Positions 6,793-15,601 are shown, counted from the first letter of the stretch. The stretch is DNA of 64,000 bases from Shewanella mangrovi (GCF_000753795.1 NZ_JPEO01000003.1:62001-126000), one strand, 5' to 3'. Translations and numbers: made by a program. Notes: generated by a model from the sequence alone, not told the origin.

Positions 6793-8896
6793 AACTTACT
6801 CCCAATTTAACGTTACGCGGTGCACCGGGATAAGCCCATAAGGCGTTGTAGCTACTGTCGATATATGCCTTATCAAACAGGTTATTCGCATTCAACGACA
6901 AGGTTAACTGCTCTGTCATCTGCCAACGTATGAAAGCCCCATAAACCTGATAAGCGGGTAAACGGAAACTCAAGTCCGCCGCATCACCTAAGCGGTCGTC
7001 CACAAAGCGAAAACTCATTCCCGCGCGTAAGTAAGCGCTATTGAGATAAAAGTCGCGACTCAACACCAATGCCAGAGTGTGTTTTGGCACATTCACCAAA
7101 GGACTTCCCTTAGGGATCGGTACGCCCCAATCCGCATTGAGGCTATCGCTATCGGTTTGGGTATTGAGCAGGCCGTAAGACAGTTGTGTATCAAACCAAG
7201 GCGCTTGATAACTGATATCAAGTTCAGCGCCGCGGCTACGTGCACTGCCGAGTGGTGCCGAGAAGCCAACATTCACAGGATCGGATACCAGAATATTGCT
7301 CTTGTGCGCATCAAACAGGGCTAAGGTCGCCTGAAGACTATGGGTTTGCAGTTTCGCCCCCACTTCTAACGAGTGACTTTGCTCTGAGCCAAAAGGTAAC
7401 CCCTGCGCATCGGTACCGCTAAGCGGCAAAAAACCTTCTGAATAACTGCTGTAAAGACTAATGGCATCACTCAATAAATACACCAAGCCTAAGCGGGGAC
7501 TAACACGCTGATCGTGCCGCGACGAATCTGTCGCGCTGGCAATTTCGAGGATCTCCTGACTGATCACATCCATACGAACGCCAAGTAATGCCTGCCAATG
7601 TTCGCTAAGATCCAGTTGATCTTGCAGATAAATCCCCACGGCGCGTTGATGTTCGCGGTTATCGTATAACAAACCGATTTCTGGCAGTGGTTGGCTGCCA
7701 TACTCTGGCGCAAAAATATCGATATCGTAGCTGCCTTTGCCACCTCGATAACGATAGAGTCCGGTTTTGAGTTCATAGCGATACGCATCCGCCCCGATTA
7801 GCAGATGATGCGTTACGCCAAAAGTGCTGAGTTCGCCATTAAGCTCAAACCGCAGCGAACTATCTTCAGAGGCATAATCTCGATAGCGGCGTTGACGCGT
7901 TAACGTATGTCCATCGTCATATAAGGATTGTCGCGACACCGAGAGTTCTGTATCGGATGAGAAGCCACGTAAGGTCGAATGTCGATGATTAAAGCCGCCA
8001 GTAAGCTGCCAATCATCGTTGATAAAATGTTCGAAAGTAATTTGATGTCCGGCCGCATATATTTTTGTTGGCCCATCGCCAGGCTCACCTAAGTAGCGTG
8101 AATGCGGTACGGTATTAAGGTCGCTGTTTAACACCACAATACCGCGATCAAACAACTGTTCACGTTTAAGCCATTCAAACTCATATAACACTGAGGTGTT
8201 ATTCGATAATTGCCAGCGTAACGACGGAGTCAAGCTGGTCGCACGTTTCGTCACGAAATCGCGATAGCTATCACTGTCGCTATAACTGCCGACAAACCGC
8301 GCCGCCAGTTCATCGGTCAAACCACCCGTGATATCTCCTTCCAAACGTTGGTGGTCAAAACTCCCCCACTCAGTTTTCAGATAGCCTTGCGCCACATTCT
8401 GTGGTTTCTTGGTAATGATATTGACTGCACCGCCCGGCTCTGAGCGCCCATAAAGCGCAGAACCAGGCCCTTTTAGCACTTCAATATAATCTATCGATGC
8501 CGCATCGCGCGGCCCACTAAAACCACGACCACCACTAAAGCCATTAATCAAATAGCCCGCGGGCATATTCTCATTGCCGGGAAAACCACGCAGCGAAAAA
8601 CTGTCCCACATACCGCCACTATTGTTCTGACGCGCAGCCGACGCGGTAAAATCCATCGCATCTTGCAGAGAACCCACCCCAACATCCTGCAACAGTTGTT
8701 GATCTAACGTAGTGATCGCCTGTGGCAACGCCGAGGCAGGAACATCACCTCGATATGCTTGACGATATTCAATGGTAATTCGTTCGAGATCTTGCTTGTC
8801 TAATGCTGTATCTGTGTTAGCCGTTGTTGCTATTGCCACAGGTGTAAATTGCGCGCAGCCGAGTAGCAGCGCGGTCGAGAAAAAACCGTACTTCAT
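6782..8896 (-). CDS. TonB-dependent siderophore receptor
   Basis: Outer-membrane receptor of 704 residues with signal peptide (cleavage near residue 23), a TonB box candidate around ERITIEYRQ, plug domain and 22-strand barrel ending in the canonical aromatic residue (VSYGF). Plug motifs SFSLRGFPGNENMPAGYLIN, then DYIEVLKGPGSALYGRSEPG and GGAVNIITKKP are typical of hydroxamate/ferrichrome-type siderophore receptors (TIGR01783 group). The barrel motifs QDQLDLSEHWQALLGVRMD and YSSYSEGFLPLSG also fit. No N-terminal signalling domain is present, so it does not act through a FecI/FecR-type cascade. It lies 55 bp after the small Cys/His protein gene and overlaps the DUF1624 gene, giving a three-gene operon. 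Confidence 0.9.
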   Translation of the reverse strand: MKYGFFSTALLLGCAQFTPVAIATTANTDTALDKQDLERITIEYRQAYRGDVPASALPQAITTLDQQLLQDVGVGSLQDAMDFTASAARQNNSGGMWDSFSLRGFPGNENMPAGYLINGFSGGRGFSGPRDAASIDYIEVLKGPGSALYGRSEPGGAVNIITKKPQNVAQGYLKTEWGSFDHQRLEGDITGGLTDELAARFVGSYSDSDSYRDFVTKRATSLTPSLRWQLSNNTSVLYEFEWLKREQLFDRGIVVLNSDLNTVPHSRYLGEPGDGPTKIYAAGHQITFEHFINDDWQLTGGFNHRHSTLRGFSSDTELSVSRQSLYDDGHTLTRQRRYRDYASEDSSLRFELNGELSTFGVTHHLLIGADAYRYELKTGLYRYRGGKGSYDIDIFAPEYGSQPLPEIGLLYDNREHQRAVGIYLQDQLDLSEHWQALLGVRMDVISQEILEIASATDSSRHDQRVSPRLGLVYLLSDAISLYSSYSEGFLPLSGTDAQGLPFGSEQSHSLEVGAKLQTHSLQATLALFDAHKSNILVSDPVNVGFSAPLGSARSRGAELDISYQAPWFDTQLSYGLLNTQTDSDSLNADWGVPIPKGSPLVNVPKHTLALVLSRDFYLNSAYLRAGMSFRFVDDRLGDAADLSFRLPAYQVYGAFIRWQMTEQLTLSLNANNLFDKAYIDSSYNALWAYPGAPRNVKLGVSYGF

Positions 8897-8951
8897 GGAG
8901 CCTGTCCTGATGATAAGCTAAAAATAAATAGATTTAATTAACAGTGAGTTA

Positions 8952-9245
8952 TCAACAGAAAGGCGGAGCGCGCGCGTGATGTTGACGCGCTAAAAGCAGC
9001 AAAGGAACCGGCGGCAAAGGTGCGCTGACCGTGAGCGTACGTGATGCTACGACATGCAGTGCTGGAATATGGTGAGCAGTAGCGCCAGTCAGATGCCCGG
9101 CATGACACAGTAAACAGTCACCGTGCTGATGAGCAACGATTCCCTCTTCAATGGAATGGGCAGCAACAGTCGTCTGGAACAGGGTCAGCCACAGGCCGAG
9201 TACCATCCAGAGCCAACGCTGGCGACTGTGTTTCAAATGCTGCAT
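8952..9245 (-). CDS. small exported Cys/His-rich protein, DUF2946-like
   Basis: A 97-residue protein with an N-terminal hydrophobic signal sequence (WLWMVLGLWLTLFQTTVAA), a metal-ligand-like cluster HQHGDCLLCHAGH at about residues 39-51, further His residues and the C-terminal ARAPPFC. The CxxC with flanking His and the RAPP/RGPP-like tail resemble the DUF2946 group, small periplasmic proteins often found beside TonB receptor or metal genes. First gene of the operon with the siderophore receptor and DUF1624 protein. A role as metal chaperone or sensor is a guess. Confidence 0.6.
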   Translation of the reverse strand: MQHLKHSRQRWLWMVLGLWLTLFQTTVAAHSIEEGIVAHQHGDCLLCHAGHLTGATAHHIPALHVVASRTLTVSAPLPPVPLLLLARQHHARAPPFC

Positions 9246-9319
9246 AGAGAGAAAATCAACGTCAGAATGCGATAAACTTCAGCACCCTACTTGGCAATTA
9301 GGGATTAGTCCAGTGAAAG

Positions 9320-9338
9320 TTAAATGAAAATCTTTCTT
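9320..9338. promoter_or_regulatory. weak Fur-box candidate upstream of the receptor operon
   Basis: The core AAATGAAAATCTTT matches 12 of 19 positions of the Fur consensus by eye. It sits about 75 bp before the first gene of the siderophore-receptor operon, where iron control would be expected. Weak compared with the site at 12203-12221. Confidence 0.35.
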
Positions 9339-9382
9339 AATTGAGTTTTGCAATTTTTTGCTGAATTTTTATCAGCTGCCAC

Positions 9383-9411
9383 CTTGAAATTGCGCAAATC
9401 TCCCCCACATT
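9383..9411 (+). promoter_or_regulatory. sigma32 heat-shock promoter
   Basis: CTTGAAA at 9383-9389, a 13-nt spacer and CCCCACATT at 9403-9411 fit the RpoH consensus (CTTGAAA, 13-14 nt, CCCCATNT). It lies about 70 bp before the small heat-shock gene. Confidence 0.88.
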
Positions 9412-9418
9412 GAGTAAT

Positions 9419-9440
9419 AGACAAGCCAGATAGCTTGTCT
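9419..9440 (+). other. hairpin at the 5' end of the heat-shock mRNA
   Basis: AGACAAG at 9419-9425 pairs perfectly with CTTGTCT at 9434-9440 around an 8-nt loop. It begins about 8 nt after the sigma32 -10 element, thus at or near the first transcribed base. It does not cover the ribosome site, so it may stabilise the mRNA rather than sense temperature. Confidence 0.5.
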
Positions 9441-9482
9441 GATGTTGAATGAAGTGAGGATAACGACACAAAGGAGGTCATT

Positions 9483-9908
9483 ATGAAATTACGTCCTTGG
9501 AATCCTGCCGATGAATTCGACAGTCTTTTCAATCGCTTTGGTTCACTGATGGACTGGTCTAGCCCCATGTTTTCTGGTCAGCGTAGTTGGCTGCCGGCAA
9601 CAGACATCAGCGAAGACAAAGAGAATTATTTGCTAAAAGTTGAATTGCCTGAAATCAGCAAAGACGATATTACACTCAATATTGAGAACGGTTATCTGGT
9701 ACTGACTGGCGAACGTAAACACGAACACACCGATGACAAGCAGCATATGTCGGAACGATTCTATGGCACCTTTGTCCGCCGTTTTGCACTGCCAGACAAT
9801 GTCAAAGAAGACGCCATCGACGCTAAATTTGATAACGGTATGCTGTATTTAACCCTGCCTAAATCAGCAGAAATACATGACAATCGCCAAAAAATTGAGA
9901 TTCATTAA
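9483..9908 (+). CDS. small heat-shock protein, Hsp20/alpha-crystallin family
   Basis: ATP-independent holdase chaperone of 141 residues. After an N-terminal Trp/Phe-rich arm (residues 1-35) comes the alpha-crystallin domain: PATDISEDKENYLLKVELPE, then GYLVLTGERKHE, ERFYGTFVRRFALPDNV and FDNGMLYLTLPK (A-x-x-x-n-G-v-L motif). The C-terminal I-x-I-type anchor is QKIEIH. The ribosome site AAAGGAGG 5-6 nt before the ATG is very strong. A sigma32 promoter lies upstream and a terminator directly follows, so it is a single-gene heat-shock unit. It is closer to class-A soluble Hsp20 proteins than to E. coli IbpA/IbpB. Confidence 0.93.
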   Translation: MKLRPWNPADEFDSLFNRFGSLMDWSSPMFSGQRSWLPATDISEDKENYLLKVELPEISKDDITLNIENGYLVLTGERKHEHTDDKQHMSERFYGTFVRRFALPDNVKEDAIDAKFDNGMLYLTLPKSAEIHDNRQKIEIH

Positions 9909-9940
9909 TGCGGTTGAGTTAAACGAGTTCCAACCATTGC

Positions 9941-9967
9941 GCCACCTGGCAACAGGTGGCTTTTTTT
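9941..9967 (+). terminator. rho-independent terminator after hsp20
   Basis: GCCACCTG and CAGGTGGC form a perfect 8-bp stem with a GCAA loop, followed by seven T. Confidence 0.92.
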
Positions 9968-10259
9968 ATCCGTAAACCCGTCAATTGTTATCAAGTAGTA
10001 TCAATAACTTGCACAACTTACTTAACAAATTCACTACCTAGCTGAACGAATACGGACGAATTAAAAAGTTATTTCGCTCACATCTTTTATAAACGCTAAA
10101 ATGTGATAGATTTCTCAGCATATTCAATCGCCGCGATGCCACTAATCACCATCGTCGGTCGCCAGTCAGAGTTTCTTGGCTGTCTTTCACCCAGTTTGCG
10201 TGATAGGTCGTTAACATGGCGAATATTTATCACTCGAACCAGAACTTCAGAGTACGCCT
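9968..10259. other. intergenic leader before opgG
   Basis: About 290 bp between the hsp20 terminator and opgG. AT-rich at first, then more balanced. I see no convincing promoter, operator or structured RNA. Short reading frames here run into opgG in another frame and look accidental. Confidence 0.4.
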
Positions 10260-11909
10260 ATGCCATTAAATACATTGAAGTATCACAGTGTAACTGCTGT
10301 TCAACCTCAATCAGGATTGAGAATATCACTGATGACATTAGCGGCTGCCGGGATGTTATTCGCCAGCCAGCTCGCGCATGCAGCGGGGATTCAAGTCGCA
10401 CCGCCTGATGGCGAGAAATTCAGCTATGCCTGGCTCAAAGGTTACGCCAGTAATATGGCAAAAACGCCTTATCAAGATCACAAAGGGGAACTACCAGCCA
10501 GCCTGAAAAATCTTGACTGGGATGAATACCAACAGATCCATTTCCGCAAAGACAAAGCCTTATGGAAAGATACAGATGGTGATTTCCGTGCTGAACTGTT
10601 CCACTTAGGCTTATATTTCGATACCCCCATCCAGCTGTACCAGTTGCAAGATGGTGAAGTATCGCCAATCAAATACAACGCCAAAATGTTTGATTACGGC
10701 AAATCTAAGCTGAAAAACAAGAAATTGCCGCAGGACTTAGGCTTTGCGGGTTTCCGCATGCAGTTCCACACCGACTGGGAGCGAGATGTTATTGCGTTCT
10801 TAGGCGCGAGTTATTTCCGCGCGGTCGGCAAAGAGATGCAATATGGCTTATCCGCTCGCGGGCTGGCTATCGATACCGCCATGCCTAAGCCAGAAGAATT
10901 CCCAGTGTTTACCGACTTCTGGATGGAAGCACCGAAAAAAGACGATGGTACCACCACGATATACGCGCTGATGGATTCCCCTAGTGTTACCGGCGCTTAT
11001 CGGTTCGATATTACGCCGGGTGAACGCTTGAAAATGCATGTTGATGCAGCCGTCTACCCACGTAAAGCCGTAGAACGTTTAGGGGTGGCACCGCTTACCA
11101 GTATGTACATGGTAGGCGAGAATGATCGCCGCACCAGTTATGACTGGCGTCCAGAAATACACGACTCAGACGGTCTCGCAATGCATACCGGCAACGGCGA
11201 ATGGATTTGGCGCCCACTCGGTAACCCTGAAAATCTGCGTTTTAATGCCTACAGCGATGACAATCCCAAAGGCTTTGGGTTAATGCAGCGTGATCGCAAC
11301 TTCGATCATTATCAGGATGATGGTGTGTTCTATGAAAAACGCCCTAACCTGTGGATTGAACCAACCAGTGACTGGGGTAAAGGCTCTGTGCAATTGGTGG
11401 AAATTCCGACCTTAGATGAGACCTTTGACAACATCGTCGCATTCTGGAACCCCGCTCAGCCAGTTGAAGCAGGCCAAGAATTACTGTTCAGTTACAACAT
11501 GTTCTGGGGCGGCACCGTACCATTTGATACGCAGCGCGCCGAAGTAGTGAACACCTTTACTGGCCTTGGCGGTGTCATTGGTAAAAAACGCCCTTATTAC
11601 AGCAAACGCTTTGTGGTGGATTTTAAAGGCGGCTTATTAGATAGCTTGGGCAAAGACGTTAAAGTGAAGCCAGTGATTACCACCTCTGCAGGCCGTGTTG
11701 AAATCACTTCTGCGCGCCCACTGGCTTCAATTGATGGTTATCGTGCCATGTTTGACTTGGTGCCAGCAGATGACAGTTCGACAGATCCAATCAACTTACG
11801 CTTGTACCTAGAAGCCAATGGCCAACCGCTGACCGAAACGTGGATTTACCAATGGAATCCGCCAGCAAAAGAAGACCGGGAACTACATAATGCCGGTCAT
11901 CTAAAGTGA
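10260..11909 (+). CDS. opgG: periplasmic glucan biosynthesis protein, OpgG/OpgD family
   Basis: Periplasmic protein of 549 residues needed for osmoregulated periplasmic glucans, in which OpgG shapes or branches the beta-glucan made by the membrane synthase OpgH. An ordinary Sec signal peptide ends at about SQLAHAA (residue 42); there is no twin-arginine motif, so it is OpgG rather than Tat-exported OpgD by this criterion. Family marks: HLGLYFDTPIQLYQ, LGASYFRAVG, GLSARGLAIDTA, EFPVFTDFWME, WIWRPLGNPENL and FNAYSDDNPKGFGLMQRDR. No opgH follows; a terminator comes 20 bp after the stop and then an iron receptor. It is therefore an orphan copy, and opgH must be elsewhere. Confidence 0.88.
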   Translation: MPLNTLKYHSVTAVQPQSGLRISLMTLAAAGMLFASQLAHAAGIQVAPPDGEKFSYAWLKGYASNMAKTPYQDHKGELPASLKNLDWDEYQQIHFRKDKALWKDTDGDFRAELFHLGLYFDTPIQLYQLQDGEVSPIKYNAKMFDYGKSKLKNKKLPQDLGFAGFRMQFHTDWERDVIAFLGASYFRAVGKEMQYGLSARGLAIDTAMPKPEEFPVFTDFWMEAPKKDDGTTTIYALMDSPSVTGAYRFDITPGERLKMHVDAAVYPRKAVERLGVAPLTSMYMVGENDRRTSYDWRPEIHDSDGLAMHTGNGEWIWRPLGNPENLRFNAYSDDNPKGFGLMQRDRNFDHYQDDGVFYEKRPNLWIEPTSDWGKGSVQLVEIPTLDETFDNIVAFWNPAQPVEAGQELLFSYNMFWGGTVPFDTQRAEVVNTFTGLGGVIGKKRPYYSKRFVVDFKGGLLDSLGKDVKVKPVITTSAGRVEITSARPLASIDGYRAMFDLVPADDSSTDPINLRLYLEANGQPLTETWIYQWNPPAKEDRELHNAGHLK

Positions 11910-11927
11910 TGGAATATTAACTCGCAC

Positions 11928-11957
11928 AAAAACGCCGCATGATTAGCGGCGTTTTTT
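11928..11957 (+). terminator. rho-independent terminator after opgG
   Basis: AAAACGCCGC pairs with GCGGCGTTTT around a 7-nt loop and is followed by a T-run. Confidence 0.9.
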
Positions 11958-12181
11958 ATGTGCAAACCACCGCAAGGCTTTCATTGCTATCGGCGATTCT
12001 TTGGATACGCCAGCCAAGATTATCGTCATCGCAACCCCCTTCGCCCCAGATGAGTTCTTAACCCAGTAACCTAACCACTACATTTCACTTACTTAGGTCT
12101 TGTTAATCTTTATCTTGTTTTAAACCTTCGCAACATTAGCAGCCAAGTATATAAGAACATTATGAATAAAAAGCAGTCGAT

Positions 12182-12195
12182 GTGATTCAGATCAA
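12182..12195. promoter_or_regulatory. FNR/CRP-type site
   Basis: GTGATTCAGATCAA matches 9 of 10 conserved bases of the FNR (EtrA) box TTGAT-N4-ATCAA and also the left half of a CRP site (TGTGA). It lies just upstream of the Fur box before the TonB receptor at 12284. Confidence 0.5.
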
Positions 12196-12202
12196 TTAAA
12201 TT

Positions 12203-12221
12203 CCTAATGATAATCATTACC
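12203..12221. promoter_or_regulatory. Fur box
   Basis: Contains AATGATAATCATTA and matches 16 of 19 bases of the Fur consensus. It lies about 60 bp before the TonB-dependent receptor gene, so repression by Fe-Fur is expected. Confidence 0.85.
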
Positions 12222-12283
12222 ATTCATGTTAACTTTTAAATCAACGCGAAACCTCCTTCCGTTCTTAAGTGGTAACGAAAGCA

Positions 12284-14404
12284 ATGAAAAATTTCCCTTA
12301 CTCTTCTTTGGGCTTGGCAATTGCCACCGCCGTCATTGCAACACCTGCGTTAGCAGAAGCACCAAAAACTAAAGTTGATGAAGTCATCGTCGTCACCGCC
12401 AGCGGCATGGAACAAAAAGTTGTCGATGCCCCTGCTTCCATATCGGTGATCAGTAACGAAGAACTCGCCCAAAAGAATTATCACGACCTGGCTGAAGCAT
12501 TAAGTGGGGTTGAAGGTGTCGATATTCGTAGCGGCACAGGTAAAACCGGTGGACTCGATATCAGTATTCGCGGTATGCCGAGTAACTACACTTTGGTGTT
12601 AGTCGATGGCGTGCGCCAATCCGCCAGCTCAGATGCCACGCCTAACGGCTTTGGCAGCATGAATACTGGCTTCATGCCACCGCTGAACGCCATTGAACAT
12701 ATTGAAGTGATCCGTGGCCCAATGTCGACACTGTACGGTTCAGATGCCATTGGCGGCGTGGTAAACATCATCACCAAAAAGTATGCCGAACAATGGGCTG
12801 GCAGCCTTAATATCGGCCACTCAGTGCAAGAAGATGATAAGTGGGGCGACAGTTCGACGGTTGGCTTTTATGCCGCGGGTCCACTGATTAAAGACAAGCT
12901 GAATCTGACACTACGCGGAAATATGAAGCATCGTCAGGGCACCAGTATGGAATCACTCAGTGACACCAGTGCAACGCGGACGCCCTTCCCGACCGAAAGT
13001 GACAACTACACCGTCGGTGGCCGCATCAACTATAAGCTTAGTGATAAGCATCATCTGTGGCTGGACGCTGAAGTTGCCCAGCAAAAATTTGACAACACTA
13101 ACAGTCAGTTAGGCCCTGTAGGTACGTCGGGTGGTGGTTATCAAGATCAATTAAAATATCAGCAAAGCAAAATTGTTGTTGGCTATGATGCCGATCTCAG
13201 CTTTGCCACCTGGAAATCTGATCTGCTTTACGCGACCACAGAAAACAAAGGCCGCTTACTGACAGCGCGTAGCTTACCTGCTGATTTGGCTGACTTAGAT
13301 GGTGCTGAACGTGAGTTAAAAAACCGCAATATCATTTTCAATAGCAAGTTGATTGCGCCACTGGGTGACAACCATCAACTGACCGCGGGTATTGAATATT
13401 GGAATGCCCAGATGAAAGACGGCATCGTGTTGGCCGCCACAGGTGATAGTTTTGAGCAAGATAGCTATTCGGCCTATGCCGAAGATCAGTGGCAGCCACT
13501 ACAACCGCTGACGATTACCCTTGGCGCGCGCTACGAGAAACACGATAACTTCAATGGTCACGCCAGCCCACGTCTCTATGCCGTATACAACCTAGCAGAC
13601 GATTGGACGGTGAAAGGCGGCGTAAGCACGGGCTACAACACACCATCACTAAGCCAACTGCACGATGGCGTCAGCGGTATCACAGGGAATGGCACTATCA
13701 ATACGGTAGGTAATCCTGAGTTGGATCCAGAAAAATCGACCAACTATGAAGCCGGTGTCTATTACGAAAATATTGATGATTTCAATGCCAACATCACAGT
13801 GTTTTACAACAAATATGAAGACGCGATTGAGTCTTATGCGATCACTGACGATACCAACTCATATCGCAACGTAGGTGAAGCGCGGGTTGAAGGGGTTGAA
13901 TTTGCCACATCCTTCCCGCTATTGGTTGATGAGTTAACCTTCAATCTCAACTACACCTACAACAACAGTAAACAGCAAGGTGGCGAAAATGATGGTGCGC
14001 CGTTTAATGCAACGGCCAAGCATATGGTGAACGCCCGCGTTCAATGGCAGATCAATGATGACCTGAGTGCTAGAGTGTCCGCGGAGTACCACGGCAAACT
14101 GCCGCGTTACACCAGCGTTTATGACAACTTAACCGCAGTCCAGCAAGAGGTCGCAGATGCGTTGGGCAGCGAGATGAAAGCATGGACCGTCATTGATTTA
14201 GGCGCATCGTACAAAGCCACCGACAGCATCACGGTTAACGCGAATATCAATAACCTGTTTGATAAAGATTTCTCTGAAGTGCAACTCTTTGGCTCGGGCC
14301 GTAACACCGAATATGCCGGTGACTACTTCAGCACTTCACGCTCAACCACTGGCTATGTAAATCCAGGTCGTAACTACTGGGTGTCGATGACATTCAGTTT
14401 TTAA
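12284..14404 (+). CDS. TonB-dependent receptor, CirA/IrgA/FepA-like
   Basis: Outer-membrane active transporter of 706 residues. Signal peptide to about ATPALAE, TonB box KVDEVIVVTAS, plug domain with DISIRGMPSNYTLVLVDGVR and HIEVIRGPMSTLYGSDAIGG, then VVNIITKK, and a barrel ending in Phe (WVSMTFSF). The plug and the TonB box wording fit catecholate-siderophore receptors such as CirA, IrgA or FepA; the exact ligand is not decided. The ATG at 12284 is used; an in-frame GTG 15 bp upstream is possible. A strong Fur box and an FNR/CRP-like site precede it, so expression should depend on iron and perhaps oxygen or carbon status. A terminator follows at 14424. Confidence 0.9.
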   Translation: MKNFPYSSLGLAIATAVIATPALAEAPKTKVDEVIVVTASGMEQKVVDAPASISVISNEELAQKNYHDLAEALSGVEGVDIRSGTGKTGGLDISIRGMPSNYTLVLVDGVRQSASSDATPNGFGSMNTGFMPPLNAIEHIEVIRGPMSTLYGSDAIGGVVNIITKKYAEQWAGSLNIGHSVQEDDKWGDSSTVGFYAAGPLIKDKLNLTLRGNMKHRQGTSMESLSDTSATRTPFPTESDNYTVGGRINYKLSDKHHLWLDAEVAQQKFDNTNSQLGPVGTSGGGYQDQLKYQQSKIVVGYDADLSFATWKSDLLYATTENKGRLLTARSLPADLADLDGAERELKNRNIIFNSKLIAPLGDNHQLTAGIEYWNAQMKDGIVLAATGDSFEQDSYSAYAEDQWQPLQPLTITLGARYEKHDNFNGHASPRLYAVYNLADDWTVKGGVSTGYNTPSLSQLHDGVSGITGNGTINTVGNPELDPEKSTNYEAGVYYENIDDFNANITVFYNKYEDAIESYAITDDTNSYRNVGEARVEGVEFATSFPLLVDELTFNLNYTYNNSKQQGGENDGAPFNATAKHMVNARVQWQINDDLSARVSAEYHGKLPRYTSVYDNLTAVQQEVADALGSEMKAWTVIDLGASYKATDSITVNANINNLFDKDFSEVQLFGSGRNTEYAGDYFSTSRSTTGYVNPGRNYWVSMTFSF

Positions 14405-14423
14405 TAGACCACGTTGAGTATCG

Positions 14424-14451
14424 AAAAAGGCGGGAATACCCCGCCTTTTTT
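14424..14451. terminator. bidirectional terminator between convergent genes
   Basis: AAAAAGGCGGG pairs with CCCGCC plus T-run around a short loop. It lies between the receptor gene (plus) and the AIM24 gene (minus). Confidence 0.88.
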
Positions 14452-14467
14452 ATTGCACTCACACGGC

Positions 14468-15262
14468 CTAATCACCATCAATCATGCGCCCAATGCCACC
14501 GAGTACAGAGCCTTCTCCTCGGTCACTACCACCAGCCGATGGTGCATGCGCGATGATACGATCGGCCATGCGCGAGAACGGCAAACTTTGCAACCACACA
14601 GTGCCATGCCCCTGTAATGTTGCAAGGAACAAACCTTCGCCGCCAAATAACATAGACTTGAGCGAACCCGCCCGCTGAATGTCGTAATCAATACCAGCAG
14701 TAAAGCCCACCAAACAGCCAGTATCCACGCGCAGCTGTTCACCGCGCAGCTCTTTACGGATCAGAGTGCCGCCAGCGTGAATAAACGCCATGCCATCGCC
14801 TTGTAAACTCTGCAGAATAAAGCCTTCACCACCAAAGAAACCAGCACCAAGTCGCTTATTAAACTTCATACTCACCCGAGTACCCAGTGCGGCCGCTAAA
14901 AAGCTGTCTTTTTGCAGGATCAACTCTCCGCCCACTTCATCTAAGTCAATCGCCAAAATGGTTCCAGGATAAGGTGCGGCAAAGGCCACACGTTGTTTAC
15001 CATAGCCCTCGTTACTGAAATGGGTCATAAATAAACTTTCGCCAGTCAACATGCGTTTACCCGCACCCATCAACTTACCAAAAAAGCCAGATTCCACTTC
15101 AGAACCATCGCCCATACGCGCTTCAAACGAGATCCCCTGCTCCATATAGGTCATAGCACCCGCCTCAGCGATAACCGTTTCCCCGGGATCGAGCTCAACT
15201 TCCACCAGTTGCATGCTTTCACCGATAATTTCAAAGTCTACTTCATGGCACTTTCTATTCAT
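14468..15262 (-). CDS. AIM24/TIGR00266 family protein
   Basis: Cytosolic protein of 264 residues in the AIM24 family (TIGR00266, TRAP-like beta-sandwich). Marks: [20 protein letters not shown] near the start, then [40 protein letters not shown] and [20 protein letters not shown], the last two being the repeated glycine-rich FGGEG-L-Q-G units. The tail is Gly/Ser-rich. Molecular function is unknown; yeast Aim24 affects mitochondrial inner-membrane organisation. The start at 15262 is chosen because AGAGGA lies 6 nt upstream; a longer frame to 15298 lacks support. Two tandem palindromes lie 110-150 bp upstream and may control it. Confidence 0.85.
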   Translation of the reverse strand: MNRKCHEVDFEIIGESMQLVEVELDPGETVIAEAGAMTYMEQGISFEARMGDGSEVESGFFGKLMGAGKRMLTGESLFMTHFSNEGYGKQRVAFAAPYPGTILAIDLDEVGGELILQKDSFLAAALGTRVSMKFNKRLGAGFFGGEGFILQSLQGDGMAFIHAGGTLIRKELRGEQLRVDTGCLVGFTAGIDYDIQRAGSLKSMLFGGEGLFLATLQGHGTVWLQSLPFSRMADRIIAHAPSAGGSDRGEGSVLGGIGRMIDGD

Positions 15263-15370
15263 GGCAATTCCTCTGCATGTTGAACACTGTTTGGTCACTC
15301 TGCTGGCTCACCAATAACAGCGTCATTAGATTTTTCCTTTGTCGACATCGACGGTTCCCCCCGCCAACTA

Positions 15371-15385
15371 AGACATATTATGTCT
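15371..15385. promoter_or_regulatory. perfect palindrome, copy 1 of a tandem operator
   Basis: AGACATATTATGTCT is a perfect 15-bp palindrome centred on one T. A second copy starts 24 bp further on. It lies between the AIM24 gene and the LysE-type gene, in the AIM24 upstream region. The cognate regulator is not evident. Confidence 0.65.
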
Positions 15386-15394
15386 CACGCTTTA

Positions 15395-15409
15395 TGACAT
15401 ATTATGTCT
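15395..15409. promoter_or_regulatory. palindrome, copy 2 of a tandem operator
   Basis: TGACATATTATGTCT repeats the copy at 15371-15385 with one outer base changed. The 24-bp spacing is close to two helical turns plus a little, so two regulator dimers could bind near the same face. Confidence 0.65.
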
Positions 15410-15601
15410 TTTATCGCAATAGTCTAGTTCACCGCCTTTCGCTTAACTCTTATGTTAGTCGAGCCAGCGCGCCTTGAGTTCAATTGATTTACCTTTGTTC
15501 GCCGCCAAAATCTCAGCCAAGGCAATACATTCAGCTATTGCTGTTGTCTATTGCTTTTGTTTATGCTGACGCTCTTCAATGTTGTCGCTTGTTCACACTT
15601 A

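Noticed and set aside
9441-9482. ROSE or fourU RNA thermometer before hsp20
   Set aside because: The leader has no sequence able to pair with the AGGAGG ribosome site; the only hairpin lies at the 5' end.
10103-10408. 101-codon plus-strand frame ahead of opgG
   Set aside because: It runs into the opgG coding region in another frame and resembles no protein.
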